Of a stretch of DNA of 64,000 nucleotides, positions 8,566 through 16,745 are shown piece after piece. Each line of letters starts with the position of its first letter. Within the stretch, counting starts at the first letter, position 1. Both the position numbers and the translations under genes were made by a program. The stretch spans positions 1 through 64,000 of the forward strand of contig NZ_JACHBG010000010.1 in assembly GCF_014207095.1 (NCBI RefSeq), written 5' to 3'. The notes under the pieces were generated by a model. The model was given only the letters and a program-made list of their open reading frames with translations, was not told where the DNA came from and searched no databases. Source of the stretch: Martinezella lusitana (GTDB lineage: Bacteria > Pseudomonadota > Alphaproteobacteria > Rhizobiales > Rhizobiaceae).

Positions 8566-9713
8566 AGACCGTTCTGATTACCGGCGCACGTGCACCGGTT
8601 GCCCTGCACTGGGCGCGGCTTCTGCACATGGCGGGCAATCGCGTCATCCTTGCCGATAGCCATCGCTTTGCGATGGCGCGGGCGACGCGTTTCAAGGCCG
8701 CCTACGTCCGACTGCCCGAGCCTCGCAATGCGCTTCAGACCTATGCCAAGGCCGTTGAACGCGTCGTCAAAGACTATGATTGCGATCTCGTCCTTCCGAC
8801 CTGCGAGGAAATCTTCTTTCTGGCGGCTGCTCGCGACGAAATTGGCGCCGTGATCCCGCTTGTCGCGCCGCCCCTTCAACTCCTCGCCCGCGTGCACGAC
8901 AAATATAGCTTTGCCATGATGGCGGCAGGCTTCGGCGCAGATCCACCGAAGACAACGCTGCTGCGCAATTCGAGCGACCTTGACGCCTGTCGGAGAGCAA
9001 GCAAGGACCTTGTCTTCAAACCGGTCTGGTCGCGATTTGCAGAGCGCGTCTTGATCAGGCCCAGACCTGCTGAACTTGACCGAATTCTGCCCTCGCCAAC
9101 CGATCCCTGGGTGGCACAGACCTTCCTGCCCGGGGAAGAGCTGTGTTGCTGGGCACTGGCAAGAGACGGAGAAATTCAGGCCTTGCAGGCCTACCGGCCG
9201 CTCTATAGGGCCGGGAAAGGTGCAAGCCTTGCCTTTGAACCTGTTAGCAACCCGCATATCCGTCGTTTCGTGGCCGGTTTCGTTGGCGCGAATGGCTGGA
9301 CTGGCCAGATCTCCTTCGATTTCCGCCATGACGCCCAGGGCCGGTTGTCGGTTATCGAGTGTAATCCAAGAGCGACCAGCGGATTGCACTATTTCGGCGG
9401 TGCGGACGGTCTCGCAGAAGCCCTTGTTGCCGGTCATTCAGCAAATGCGTCGCTGACCGGAGCGATGACGCTGCCGCTCGCAATGCTTTGCTACGGTCTA
9501 CCGGCGGCTATACGCGACCGGGCGCTCCGACGATGGTTCGGCGATTTCCGCAGCATGGGTGATATCGCAGCCTGGCCCGGCGATCGATCGATGCTGCGAG
9601 CGCAACTGCAGGCTCTGGCCGAAATAGTTTGCGTCGCAGCCCGCAGACGCACCGGGCTCAAAGCTGCAGCAACTGCCGATATCGAATGGAACGGCGAACC
9701 GCTCGGCAGATAG
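8562..9713 (+). CDS. ATP-grasp ligase
   Basis: The 383-residue protein has the ATP-grasp order: an N-terminal Rossmann-like preATP domain (VLITGARAPVALHWARLL), a lysine strand (DLVFKPVWSR) and the metal-binding strand VIECNPRATSG, whose Glu and Asn bind magnesium. ATP-grasp ligases join a carboxylate, through an acyl-phosphate, to an amine or thiol. The gene overlaps the adenylating-enzyme gene by ATGA and ends the operon, ten bases before the convergent Rieske gene. An ATP-grasp beside an adenylating enzyme suggests an amide or ester conjugate as final product, perhaps with an amino acid; this is inference. Confidence 0.8.
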   Translation: MKTVLITGARAPVALHWARLLHMAGNRVILADSHRFAMARATRFKAAYVRLPEPRNALQTYAKAVERVVKDYDCDLVLPTCEEIFFLAAARDEIGAVIPLVAPPLQLLARVHDKYSFAMMAAGFGADPPKTTLLRNSSDLDACRRASKDLVFKPVWSRFAERVLIRPRPAELDRILPSPTDPWVAQTFLPGEELCCWALARDGEIQALQAYRPLYRAGKGASLAFEPVSNPHIRRFVAGFVGANGWTGQISFDFRHDAQGRLSVIECNPRATSGLHYFGGADGLAEALVAGHSANASLTGAMTLPLAMLCYGLPAAIRDRALRRWFGDFRSMGDIAAWPGDRSMLRAQLQALAEIVCVAARRRTGLKAAATADIEWNGEPLGR

Positions 9714-9723
9714 AAGATCCGCC

Positions 9724-10716
9724 TTAGAGTTCCATCACCAATATAGTCGGCTTTTCAGCAACCTCAGGCCTCTGGCCAGAGAGAATGGCATCGATATGCG
9801 GGCGCATGATGTCGAGCGGTCCAATCATCGGCCGGCGTTGACCAAACAGCCTGCGGTTCTTTTCAGCTGCGTGAAGAATATGCTGGTCCTGGCGTAGGGC
9901 GATGCGGAAGAACGGCTTGAACAAGAGCGCCTTCAGATAACCGAAGTTCCGCTGCCGCGGACCAGAAAGAATGCCAAAGCCGTGCACCATATCGTCGGTT
10001 TCCTGACGCAGGTGAAAGGTCGTCGCCAGGTTGATCGACTTTGCACCCCAGAATTCCAGCTCGGCGATGCCAGGATAACGGAAGCGACCGATGCTGATCG
10101 AGCGCTCGCCTTCAAGAAGCCGACTGACAAGCCCTTCCTGCTTCGGCTCGCCCACATAGCGCGCCTCCACCCAACCGTCGCCACCGGTCACGGTTACGGT
10201 CACCCGGTAACGTCTGGCGCTCAAACCCCGTAAAATCCCCCTATGCGTGAAATGGGTGTGCGTCGCGTCCAGAATGTTTTCAGCCACTTCGGCCAGCGAC
10301 GACGTGACCCGGCTTTCGACCGTCATCGACACCGTATCGGCTGCAGCAAGCACAGTGGTATAAGGGATCGCATCGACGGCGTGTGCCGAAAAGAAGACCA
10401 GCCCGTCTTTCTCGCAAACGCCATAGGATGGCACAAGTGTCCGAGGGATCGCCCCGACCAGGCCCGGCATGGCCTTGCATGCCCCGGCACCATCGAACCG
10501 CCAACCGTGATAGGGACATTCGATTGCACCATCGACAACACGCCCATGCGACAGTGGCGCTGAGCGATGCGGGCAGATATCCGCCAGACAATGGAGCTTG
10601 CCATCCGCACGGAACAGGACAAATGCCCTGCCCCCCACCAATACCCGCAGGGGCTTATTGCGGACGGCCCTTGATTGGGCGATCGCGACCCATCCTTCGA
10701 TTTTCTGATCGCTCAA
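9724..10716 (-). CDS. Rieske non-haem iron oxygenase, alpha-type
   Basis: The N-terminal Rieske domain has C-x-H (Cys48, His50 in CPHRSAPLSH) and C-x2-H (Cys67, His70 in ECPYHGW) for the 2Fe-2S cluster. The catalytic domain follows, with the mononuclear iron motif in ENILDATHTHFTH. Size (330 residues) and layout match VanA/KshA-type oxygenases. I place the start at the TTG at 10716, which overlaps the upstream stop as TTGA; the first ATG in frame (10797) would overlap that gene by 85 bases and add a non-homologous Arg/His-rich head. No reductase gene is nearby, so electrons must come from elsewhere. It is convergent with the KAS III operon and may oxidise its product. Confidence 0.8.
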   Translation of the reverse strand: MSDQKIEGWVAIAQSRAVRNKPLRVLVGGRAFVLFRADGKLHCLADICPHRSAPLSHGRVVDGAIECPYHGWRFDGAGACKAMPGLVGAIPRTLVPSYGVCEKDGLVFFSAHAVDAIPYTTVLAAADTVSMTVESRVTSSLAEVAENILDATHTHFTHRGILRGLSARRYRVTVTVTGGDGWVEARYVGEPKQEGLVSRLLEGERSISIGRFRYPGIAELEFWGAKSINLATTFHLRQETDDMVHGFGILSGPRQRNFGYLKALLFKPFFRIALRQDQHILHAAEKNRRLFGQRRPMIGPLDIMRPHIDAILSGQRPEVAEKPTILVMEL

Positions 10717-11840
10717 AGCCTGTAGTTCCTCATGATCGGGATGCCTACCTTCTGCAGTATGGTCCGCACGATTGCCGCGGCACCACGGCTCTTCCATGAC
10801 AAGTGTCGATTGTAAATTGCACTATACTCGATCGCGGGAACGCCGCCACGGTTCCGCTTGAATGAAGCCGCTCCAGCGCTCATGTTATATAGCAGCCGAT
10901 GTTCCCTGGCGCGCTGCAACCCAATCGCCATCAGTCGACGATAGAGGCCAGCCTTCACGTCGATTGTTGTGTCGTAGCCGACCACCGGCGCCGACATGAC
11001 GTCACCTCGGTCGAAGAAGCCGATGATGCCGTCGAGCTGCCCGTCGCGATTGCGGAGACCGTAAAACTGCAGGATGCCAGCCTCATACATCTGTTGCAGC
11101 CACAAGGCCGAGTATTGAGGATTCAGGCTGGTATATTTCTGGAGATAGAGCTTCGCGTAAAGCAGCTCGATACGCTGAAAATCCGCGGGCGCAATGTCTT
11201 GGTGCTCGACGACGGTGAGGTCGGACTGGATCAAAAGCGCCATGTCGCGCCTTTCATCGCGGTGGACCCGCACCTGCTCTTTGCGGCAGTCAAACAGGTA
11301 GACCTGCCGAGCTGGATAGAGCCCGTAACCGCAGGCGCGGAAGTCGGCAATTGTCGGCAGATCGCTGACGTCGTTCAACGAGCGCCAGACGATCGCCTTG
11401 CCCGGATGGGACGTGAGCAGCTCCTGTGTCACCTGCTGAATCTCGAGACAACCGAGAGCGCAACCGATGTTGGTTGCCATCAGCCAGTTGTTGGGCTGAA
11501 CCTGATGATCGAACCCGGTCGCTTGCATCAAGGGCATCGCAAGCCTCAGAAAGCCGTTCAGTATTTGCATCGTGGCCGGGCTTTCGGCCAGATTGCGCAG
11601 CTCCTCGCGGGCATAGTCGATATAGGCGACGCTTGGACAGCAAAGATAGCAGGTTGGCGACCGTCGCCAATCGTTGATCGTGAGTGGCAAGAGCTGCGAC
11701 CCGGCTCGAACCATCATCACTATCGTATCCAGATTGCCGATCAATTCCGATGCCGGATGAGCCTTGAATGCCCGCACCAGCTCTTCAGCCTGAAATGCCG
11801 TCGCGCGCGTAGAGATCATCGTCGTGGAAATAGCGGCCAT
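10713..11840 (-). CDS. GNAT-like acyltransferase-fold protein, unknown function
   Basis: The 375-residue protein has no motif I can name with certainty. Its C-terminal half (YAKLYLQKYTSLNPQYS, then QFYGLRNRDGQLDGIIGFFD and a hydrophobic VVGYDTTIDV strand) looks like the acceptor half of GNAT/FemAB-type N-acyltransferases. The N-terminal half is predicted soluble. It is the first gene of a two-gene unit with the Rieske oxygenase and overlaps it by four bases. Given the convergent pathway operon, transfer of an acyl group to or from its product is a fair guess. Confidence 0.5.
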   Translation of the reverse strand: MAAISTTMISTRATAFQAEELVRAFKAHPASELIGNLDTIVMMVRAGSQLLPLTINDWRRSPTCYLCCPSVAYIDYAREELRNLAESPATMQILNGFLRLAMPLMQATGFDHQVQPNNWLMATNIGCALGCLEIQQVTQELLTSHPGKAIVWRSLNDVSDLPTIADFRACGYGLYPARQVYLFDCRKEQVRVHRDERRDMALLIQSDLTVVEHQDIAPADFQRIELLYAKLYLQKYTSLNPQYSALWLQQMYEAGILQFYGLRNRDGQLDGIIGFFDRGDVMSAPVVGYDTTIDVKAGLYRRLMAIGLQRAREHRLLYNMSAGAASFKRNRGGVPAIEYSAIYNRHLSWKSRGAAAIVRTILQKVGIPIMRNYRL

Positions 11841-12007
11841 GTCGGGACTGTGTCACTGTCTTACGCGATCAACAATCGCAAGAGGGCGGTATCGATTGAG
11901 AATGGCAACCTTGGCAGTAAGATCGAACCCCGAATCATGGCATGGCACACCCAGTGTGTATTCGCTCACTCTGTAGCATACCTGCCCTGGACCATCATCA
12001 TGAGAGC

Positions 12008-12043
12008 CAAAAAGAAAACCGCGCCGTCAAAAGAGGGCGCGGT
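12008..12043 (-). terminator. Intrinsic terminator of the flagellin gene
   Basis: On the minus strand an 8-bp GC-rich stem (ACCGCGCC at 12036-12043 pairing with 12018-12025) with a ten-base loop is followed by TTTTCTTTTT. It lies 50 bases after the flagellin stop codon, as expected for a strongly expressed single gene. Confidence 0.85.
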
Positions 12044-12092
12044 GAAATCTTTATTCTGCGTGTCACCCGGCGGCAGACGCCGAAGTTCCTCA

Positions 12093-13013
12093 TCAGCCCT
12101 TGAACAGCGACAGGATCGACTGGCTCGAGGAGTTGGCGATCGAGAGGGACTGAACGGCGAGCTGCTGCTGCGTCTGCAGAGCGGACAGCTTGCTCGATTC
12201 CTGTTCCATGTTGGCATCGACCAGCTTGCCAACGCCCGACTGGATCGAGTCGGAGAGCGAAGAAGCGAAGCTCGTCTGCAGGTTGATGCGAGCCGAGATC
12301 GAGCCGAGGCGCGAGTTCATGCTGACGATGGAGTTCAGAGCGGTCTGAACCATGTTCAGGGCGCTGGAGATCTGGCCGGACGTCATCTTGCTGATGTCAA
12401 GGCTGAAGACCGAATACTGGGTGCCGCCAATGGACGTCTTGCTGCCGAGAATGCCCGATGCCGTGTCGATCGCACCGTTGTTCGCGCCGAACAGAACGTT
12501 ACCGGTCGCGCCGGTGTCGAACTTATAGTTGGTCGAGCTGACCGAAACCGTGCCGTTGGTGCCGCGGATGAAGGAGGAGACGACCGAAGCCGAACCGCCG
12601 TTCTTCGCCATGACCCAGTTTTCGCCGTTGAACGAAGCCGACTGAGCAACGCTCTGCAGCTGCTGCTGCAGCTGGCCGATTTCTTCCTGGATGGACTTTT
12701 TGTCAACCGACGGTTCCATGGCGGTTGCAAGCTTGTTCTTGATCTGGCCGACGATGTCGACCGCGCTGGTAGCGGCCGTGGTAGCCGTATCGACCTTTGC
12801 GGCTCCGAGGCCGAGAGCGTCGGAAACAGCACCGATAGCGCCGTTGTCGGACTTCATGCTGGTGGCGATCGACCAGTAAGCAGCGTTGTCCGAAGCCTTG
12901 GCGATGCGCAGGCCGGACGAAACGTGGCTCTGCGTCTGCTGCAGACTGCCGCTGATGCCGCGCAGCGTCTGGAGAGCTGCCATTGCAGCGTTGTTGGTAA
13001 GAATGCTCGTCAT
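12093..13013 (-). CDS. Flagellin
   Basis: The 306-residue protein has the two conserved flagellin ends: an N-terminal coiled-coil (MTSILTNNAAMAALQTL, then VSSGLRIAKASDNAAYWSIA) and a C-terminal one (RINLQTSFASSLSDSIQ, ending SSSQSILSLFKG). The short central part matches rhizobial flagellins, which lack the large variable domains of enteric FliC. It forms the filament after export by the flagellar apparatus, whose genes are not in this window. The gene is monocistronic, with its own terminator and a long untranslated upstream region. Rhizobia usually carry several flagellin copies, so I do not assign fla letters. Confidence 0.93.
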   Translation of the reverse strand: MTSILTNNAAMAALQTLRGISGSLQQTQSHVSSGLRIAKASDNAAYWSIATSMKSDNGAIGAVSDALGLGAAKVDTATTAATSAVDIVGQIKNKLATAMEPSVDKKSIQEEIGQLQQQLQSVAQSASFNGENWVMAKNGGSASVVSSFIRGTNGTVSVSSTNYKFDTGATGNVLFGANNGAIDTASGILGSKTSIGGTQYSVFSLDISKMTSGQISSALNMVQTALNSIVSMNSRLGSISARINLQTSFASSLSDSIQSGVGKLVDANMEQESSKLSALQTQQQLAVQSLSIANSSSQSILSLFKG

Positions 13014-13096
13014 TAAATTTCTGCCCCGTTTTTGGCAATTGTTAGAATAAGGGACATTCCGGACCTAGACCGGTAGCGGCATTCAGCATCATGCCT

Positions 13097-13121
13097 GTTA
13101 ACCCAATCCGTTAAGGTTAAC
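13097..13121. promoter_or_regulatory. GTTAACC/GGTTAAC inverted repeat upstream of flagellin
   Basis: GTTAACC at 13097-13103 and GGTTAAC at 13115-13121 form a perfect 7-bp inverted repeat with an 11-base spacer, about 84-108 bases upstream of the flagellin start. The spacing would place the half-sites on one face of the helix. It could be an activator site for a late flagellar regulator; no protein is assigned. Confidence 0.35.
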
Positions 13122-13230
13122 TCGCCGTTTCGATGGTCCTAAAAAATAGCAATATGGTTAAGGAAGACTAAACTCGACCCTCTTTGGAAGGCACATCCGA
13201 GAAAAATTCCCGGATCGGGAAGCACCTGAG

Positions 13231-13416
13231 TTGTCGAGTCTGGCAGCGGCTCGACCCGAATTTCGACTTGGCATTGATTCATTCAGTCACCAGGATGTCA
13301 TTGAGGAACTTGCTATATCGACATCGAGGCAGGTCACGCGAAATGCAAAGCTGCTTGAGACCGCTCGCCGCAGCGGAGCAGCCGATATCATTGACCTATT
13401 TCAAGCCGGCAATTGA
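13231..13416 (+). CDS. Possible small protein (61 codons)
   Basis: A TTG-initiated frame with GGGAAG about ten bases upstream encodes a 61-residue, mostly helical, soluble polypeptide with an amphipathic middle (SHQDVIEELAISTSRQVTRN). I recognise no family. Composition is more protein-like than most random frames here, but it could equally be a gene fragment. Confidence 0.25.
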   Translation: MSSLAAARPEFRLGIDSFSHQDVIEELAISTSRQVTRNAKLLETARRSGAADIIDLFQAGN

Positions 13417-13660
13417 AATGTCCAGTTGGCGATCAGCATGATGGCAAGACCTGCCGCCGAAGCGGATTATCACCGACAAACTGCGCTTATACGGAGCGGC
13501 AAGGCGGGACGTGATGTCCGCTGTCGAACATCGATCGCACAACGGCCTGCCTTTTCCTCTACGTCCCAAAGTCCAACCGCAAACGCGCAAAAGAGGGCCG
13601 ATCAGAGGTTCGCTGAAATGGCGACCGGGAACAGAACAGCCCATCGATGGCTGCGAATTC

Positions 13661-14674
13661 CTAGGGCCGCTCAGCGATAGAGCGCTTGTAAAGCGCGATC
13701 AGCCGCCTTGCGATTTCCGGCCATTCGCGCACCTTCAGCTCGGTGGCTCTAATCTCCGGCGCTGGGTCCGGAGGCAACGCGCCATCGATCAGCCGGGCGA
13801 CGATGAGTGTTGCGCTTTCAGCGTCTTCTATCGGATAGGAGACCTGCTTCAACCAATCCGGCGTGGTCTCGCTATGAGTTGTCAGTAGCGTTACACCATG
13901 ATCGAGACATGCGAGCGCCGAGCCACGCTTGTCTGTAACGCCGCCGGGAAAGGGCAAAAGTGCCATATCGGCTGCTGCGAGCTCTCGCGAGACGTTATTT
14001 GAGGGCAAGCTCAGTGCCAGGCGCACTCCAAGATCCCTCTCAGCGGCGCGGACCATTTCGACGATTTCGCTGTGACCATCCACGAGCGCCCCTATCATCA
14101 CCGCTTCGATGTCGCGCCCCGCCGTCTTGAGGCGGCGCACGGTCTCAATGAAGACCTCTATTCCTTTATCCCGCGAAATTTGCCCGAAATAGACGATCCT
14201 GCGCGCAGCTCGACGCTCGAGCTGCACAGTATGTCTTGGGATGTTGTTACCGATCGGCATGACGACCAGCCGGCTTTTCGAAAAAGGAAACCAGCGAGCG
14301 AAGAGATCCCTTTCTTCTGAGCTGGAAAAGACGACAGCTTTCGACAATAGCGCATAGACCAGAAAGATCAGTTTCCGGGCAAGCGAGAAAAGCCGGAACT
14401 CATGCAGCGTCACGAATGAATATGAAAACAAAAGAGGTATGAGCGCCGGCCCAAACGACTTGCCCATTCCAAGCGATGGGTATTGCAGATGAAAAGCAGC
14501 GTTGCGGCCATGTCGCCGCCTGATGTCCATAAGCGTCGAGAGCGAGAAGTCGGCTGGATATTCAACAACGGCAGTAACGCCCGTTCCGGCGAACGCTGCC
14601 GCAAGTCGTGTCGTATAATCGGCCACACCGCACATGGAATCCCTCGGAGACGCGACAATAAAGACCACCTTCAA
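13661..14674 (-). CDS. GT4-type glycosyltransferase
   Basis: The 337-residue protein has a GT-B layout: an N-terminal acceptor domain opening with KVVFIVASPRDSMCGVADYT (glycine-containing loop after strand 1) and a donor domain with R-I-V-Y-F-G-Q-I-S-R-D-K-G-I-E. The usual C-terminal E-x7-E is replaced by the weaker RGSALACLDHG region. It probably transfers a sugar from a nucleotide donor on the cytoplasmic face of the membrane. I chose the TTG at 14674 because GGAGA lies seven bases upstream and strand 1 begins at once; an ATG at 14743 would overlap the HAD gene. It is the third gene after OsmC and HAD phosphatase genes on the same strand. Confidence 0.75.
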   Translation of the reverse strand: MKVVFIVASPRDSMCGVADYTTRLAAAFAGTGVTAVVEYPADFSLSTLMDIRRRHGRNAAFHLQYPSLGMGKSFGPALIPLLFSYSFVTLHEFRLFSLARKLIFLVYALLSKAVVFSSSEERDLFARWFPFSKSRLVVMPIGNNIPRHTVQLERRAARRIVYFGQISRDKGIEVFIETVRRLKTAGRDIEAVMIGALVDGHSEIVEMVRAAERDLGVRLALSLPSNNVSRELAAADMALLPFPGGVTDKRGSALACLDHGVTLLTTHSETTPDWLKQVSYPIEDAESATLIVARLIDGALPPDPAPEIRATELKVREWPEIARRLIALYKRSIAERP

Positions 14675-14718
14675 GGCATTCTCTCCGAAACTGGCATCCC
14701 TGCTATCGATTGCTTGGA

Positions 14719-15498
14719 TCAGCCCCCATACAGACGCGGGCAATACACCAGCAAACTGATAAGATGTTGTAAATGCGCGGACTCTCTCGCCGAGCCAACA
14801 ACTTTGTCAATGGCCTTGAGACAAGCTCTCTGATGCCAACGATCCTTGGGGCCATTGCCCAACGCGACGGAGCTGAAATCAAGGATCGAGCGGCAGGGAC
14901 TATCAAAAGGAAAGGGCTGGGCCGCCTTTATTGCGACGACGTCGCAACCCGCTCTCATCCCGGCCTCGATCCCTGCCGGCGCATCTTCGAAGACCAGACA
15001 CCGGCCGGGCGATACGCTCAGTCGCTCCGCGGCAAGAAGATACCCTTGGGGGTCGGGCTTCCCTCGAACAACATCCTGCGCAGTAATCAAGATCTCGGGA
15101 ATGGGCAGGCCTGCCGCCGCCAGGCGCTTGACCGCGAGGCTACGGCCAGCGGAAGTCACAACCGCCCACTGGTCGTTCCCCAACTGGTCGACGAATTGCT
15201 GAGCACCGCAAACGGCGACGATGCCCTCATCGTCCGCCGCCTCAATTGCTTCGAGCTGCCGTGCCTCGTCGGCTGGATCCATGCCGGGAAGATCGAACTG
15301 ACGGACAGTGTCTATCGTCCTGCGGCCATGGGAGACTGCCAGAATTTTCTGAAGATCCAGCCCATGTCGCCGAGCCCAGCCCGACCAGACGCGCTCAACG
15401 ACGGCGCGTGAATCCACCAGTGTTCCATCCATGTCAAAGAGGACTGCGTCATAGTCGCGTTCAAAACACTGGATTCCGGGTTGCCGTTGGGGATTCAT
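14719..15498 (-). CDS. HAD-superfamily sugar-phosphatase-like hydrolase
   Basis: HAD motifs are present in order: DMDGTLVDS (nucleophile and acid/base Asp), VVTSAGRS (motif II Ser/Thr), a Lys in GKPDPQGY (motif III) and VFEDAPAGIEAG (motif IV). The G-K-P-x-P and E-D-A/S-P-A-G-I patterns place it with beta-phosphoglucomutase, GPP/DOG and phosphoglycolate phosphatase-like enzymes. The ATG at 15498 has GCAGGA five bases upstream. The C-terminal 45 residues or so extend beyond the usual domain and look poorly conserved, so an old frameshift near the 3' end is possible. Confidence 0.8.
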   Translation of the reverse strand: MNPQRQPGIQCFERDYDAVLFDMDGTLVDSRAVVERVWSGWARRHGLDLQKILAVSHGRRTIDTVRQFDLPGMDPADEARQLEAIEAADDEGIVAVCGAQQFVDQLGNDQWAVVTSAGRSLAVKRLAAAGLPIPEILITAQDVVRGKPDPQGYLLAAERLSVSPGRCLVFEDAPAGIEAGMRAGCDVVAIKAAQPFPFDSPCRSILDFSSVALGNGPKDRWHQRACLKAIDKVVGSARESAHLQHLISLLVYCPRLYGG

Positions 15499-15561
15499 AT
15501 GTGTCCTGCTTCCATTGTACCTGTAAACTTCGTCTGCCCTCCCGAACAAACCACGACGTAT

Positions 15562-16011
15562 CTATGGGATCACCTCGATATGCGTCTTGACGGAGTTTGC
15601 GATGAAGCACTGCTCATGGGCCGAGTGATGGAGTTCCGCTTCCATTGCCGCGGCGGGCGCTTCGCCAGCATAGGTAATGGTTGGATTGAGCTCAACGCGG
15701 CTGACAACCAATTTTCCATCGACCTTCTCCATCACGCCAGTCGCCTTGTCGGTATAGCTCTCAACGACGATCCGCTTTGGCGCCGCAAGTGAGAGAAATG
15801 TTAACATGTGGCAGCTGGAGATCGCCGCGATATAGGCCTCTTCCGGATCGACGTTGGCTTCCACGGAATAAGGAATGGGCACGATATGCGGTGATGCCGA
15901 CGCCGGCACGACGTGACCGCCGTCAAAGCGCCACGTGTGCGCCCGGCTGTAGCGTTTGTCGGTGAAGACGGCCCCTTCGCGCTCCCAATGCACCTCGACG
16001 GTCATTTTCAT
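15562..16011 (-). CDS. OsmC/Ohr-family peroxidase
   Basis: The 149-residue protein has the two conserved redox cysteines of the family: one in AAISSCHMLTFL and one in HEQCFIANS. The SPHIVPIPYS and NVDPEEAY segments are typical of the OsmC-like branch. Such proteins reduce organic hydroperoxides using lipoyl-type thiol donors. A very strong ribosome binding site (AAGGAGGGAAGG) precedes the ATG. It is divergent from a GntR regulator, with a perfect 20-bp palindrome between them, so it is likely repressed by that protein. Confidence 0.88.
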   Translation of the reverse strand: MKMTVEVHWEREGAVFTDKRYSRAHTWRFDGGHVVPASASPHIVPIPYSVEANVDPEEAYIAAISSCHMLTFLSLAAPKRIVVESYTDKATGVMEKVDGKLVVSRVELNPTITYAGEAPAAAMEAELHHSAHEQCFIANSVKTHIEVIP

Positions 16012-16047
16012 ATTGCCTTCCCTCCTTGCGCATGGCGTGGATTCTGA

Positions 16048-16067
16048 TATGTATACGCGTATACATA
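16048..16067. promoter_or_regulatory. Perfect 20-bp palindrome, candidate GntR operator
   Basis: TATGTATACGCGTATACATA is an exact palindrome lying between the divergent OsmC and GntR genes, 19 bases before the regulator's ATG and 37 before that of OsmC. The GTATAC half-sites resemble the inverted repeats bound by FCD-type GntR dimers (VanR/FadR group). Its position across both promoters suggests shared repression and autoregulation. Binding is inferred. Confidence 0.65.
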
Positions 16068-16085
16068 AAAACTCAGACAGGCAAG

Positions 16086-16721
16086 ATGTCGATTAGCGAA
16101 CAACTCAGATCGGAAATCCTTACGGGTGCATTGCCGCCGGGAACCTGGCTGTCTCAGACAGATCTGGCAGAGCGGTTTGAGGTGAGCCGCATACCCGTGC
16201 GAGACGCGCTCCAGCAACTCGCCTCAGAGAGATTGGTCGTTCTCATTCCCGGCAAAGGGGCTCAGGTCGTTCAACTTGACCAGAACGAACTTTCGCAGGT
16301 GTTTGATCTGAGAATACTGCTGGAATGCGATCTGCTGCGGCATGCCATGGCATCCGTCACCGAGGCCCATTACGGCGAGGTGAAGTACGCTCTTCAAAAG
16401 TCCGCTCTCGAAGCAGGCAGGCCGGGATGGGTTGAGGGCGACTGGCTCTTCCACTCGACGCTTTACGCGCCCGCAGGCCGTCAGCGTCAGCTTGCCATGA
16501 TTGAGGAATTGCGTAGGAATTGCGTTATGTATTCGGCGCGCTACGACACGCTGATCGACGAAACGCCATCGTGGCTCGACGACCACGAAAGGATGGCCTG
16601 CGCCTATATTGAAAAACGAACCGACGATGCCGTTTCACTGCTCAAGCACCATATCGAAGGCGCAAGAAAGTATTTGCTTCGGCCACAGGTCCCTCCCTTG
16701 GACGCCATCTCGCAAACGTGA
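16086..16721 (+). CDS. GntR-family regulator, FCD subgroup
   Basis: The 211-residue protein has an N-terminal winged helix (LRSEILTGALPPGTWLSQTD, then FEVSRIPVRDALQQLASERLV) followed by an all-helical ligand domain of the FCD type with metal-ligand-like Asp/His residues. I start at the ATG at 16086 because AGGCAAG precedes it and the helix-turn-helix begins within a few residues; earlier in-frame starts would overlap the palindrome. It probably represses OsmC and itself. Ligand unknown; a small carboxylate would be usual. Confidence 0.8.
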   Translation: MSISEQLRSEILTGALPPGTWLSQTDLAERFEVSRIPVRDALQQLASERLVVLIPGKGAQVVQLDQNELSQVFDLRILLECDLLRHAMASVTEAHYGEVKYALQKSALEAGRPGWVEGDWLFHSTLYAPAGRQRQLAMIEELRRNCVMYSARYDTLIDETPSWLDDHERMACAYIEKRTDDAVSLLKHHIEGARKYLLRPQVPPLDAISQT

Positions 16722-16745
16722 TTGGAACGAGATTTGAGATGGATG

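Noticed and set aside
8151..9437. 428-codon minus-strand open frame
   Set aside because: Antisense to the adenylating-enzyme and ATP-grasp genes, with a composition typical of mirrored GC-rich codons.
10899..13016. 705-codon plus-strand open frame
   Set aside because: It is antisense to the flagellin and GNAT-like genes; the protein has no domain and its length follows from the biased codon use of the real genes.
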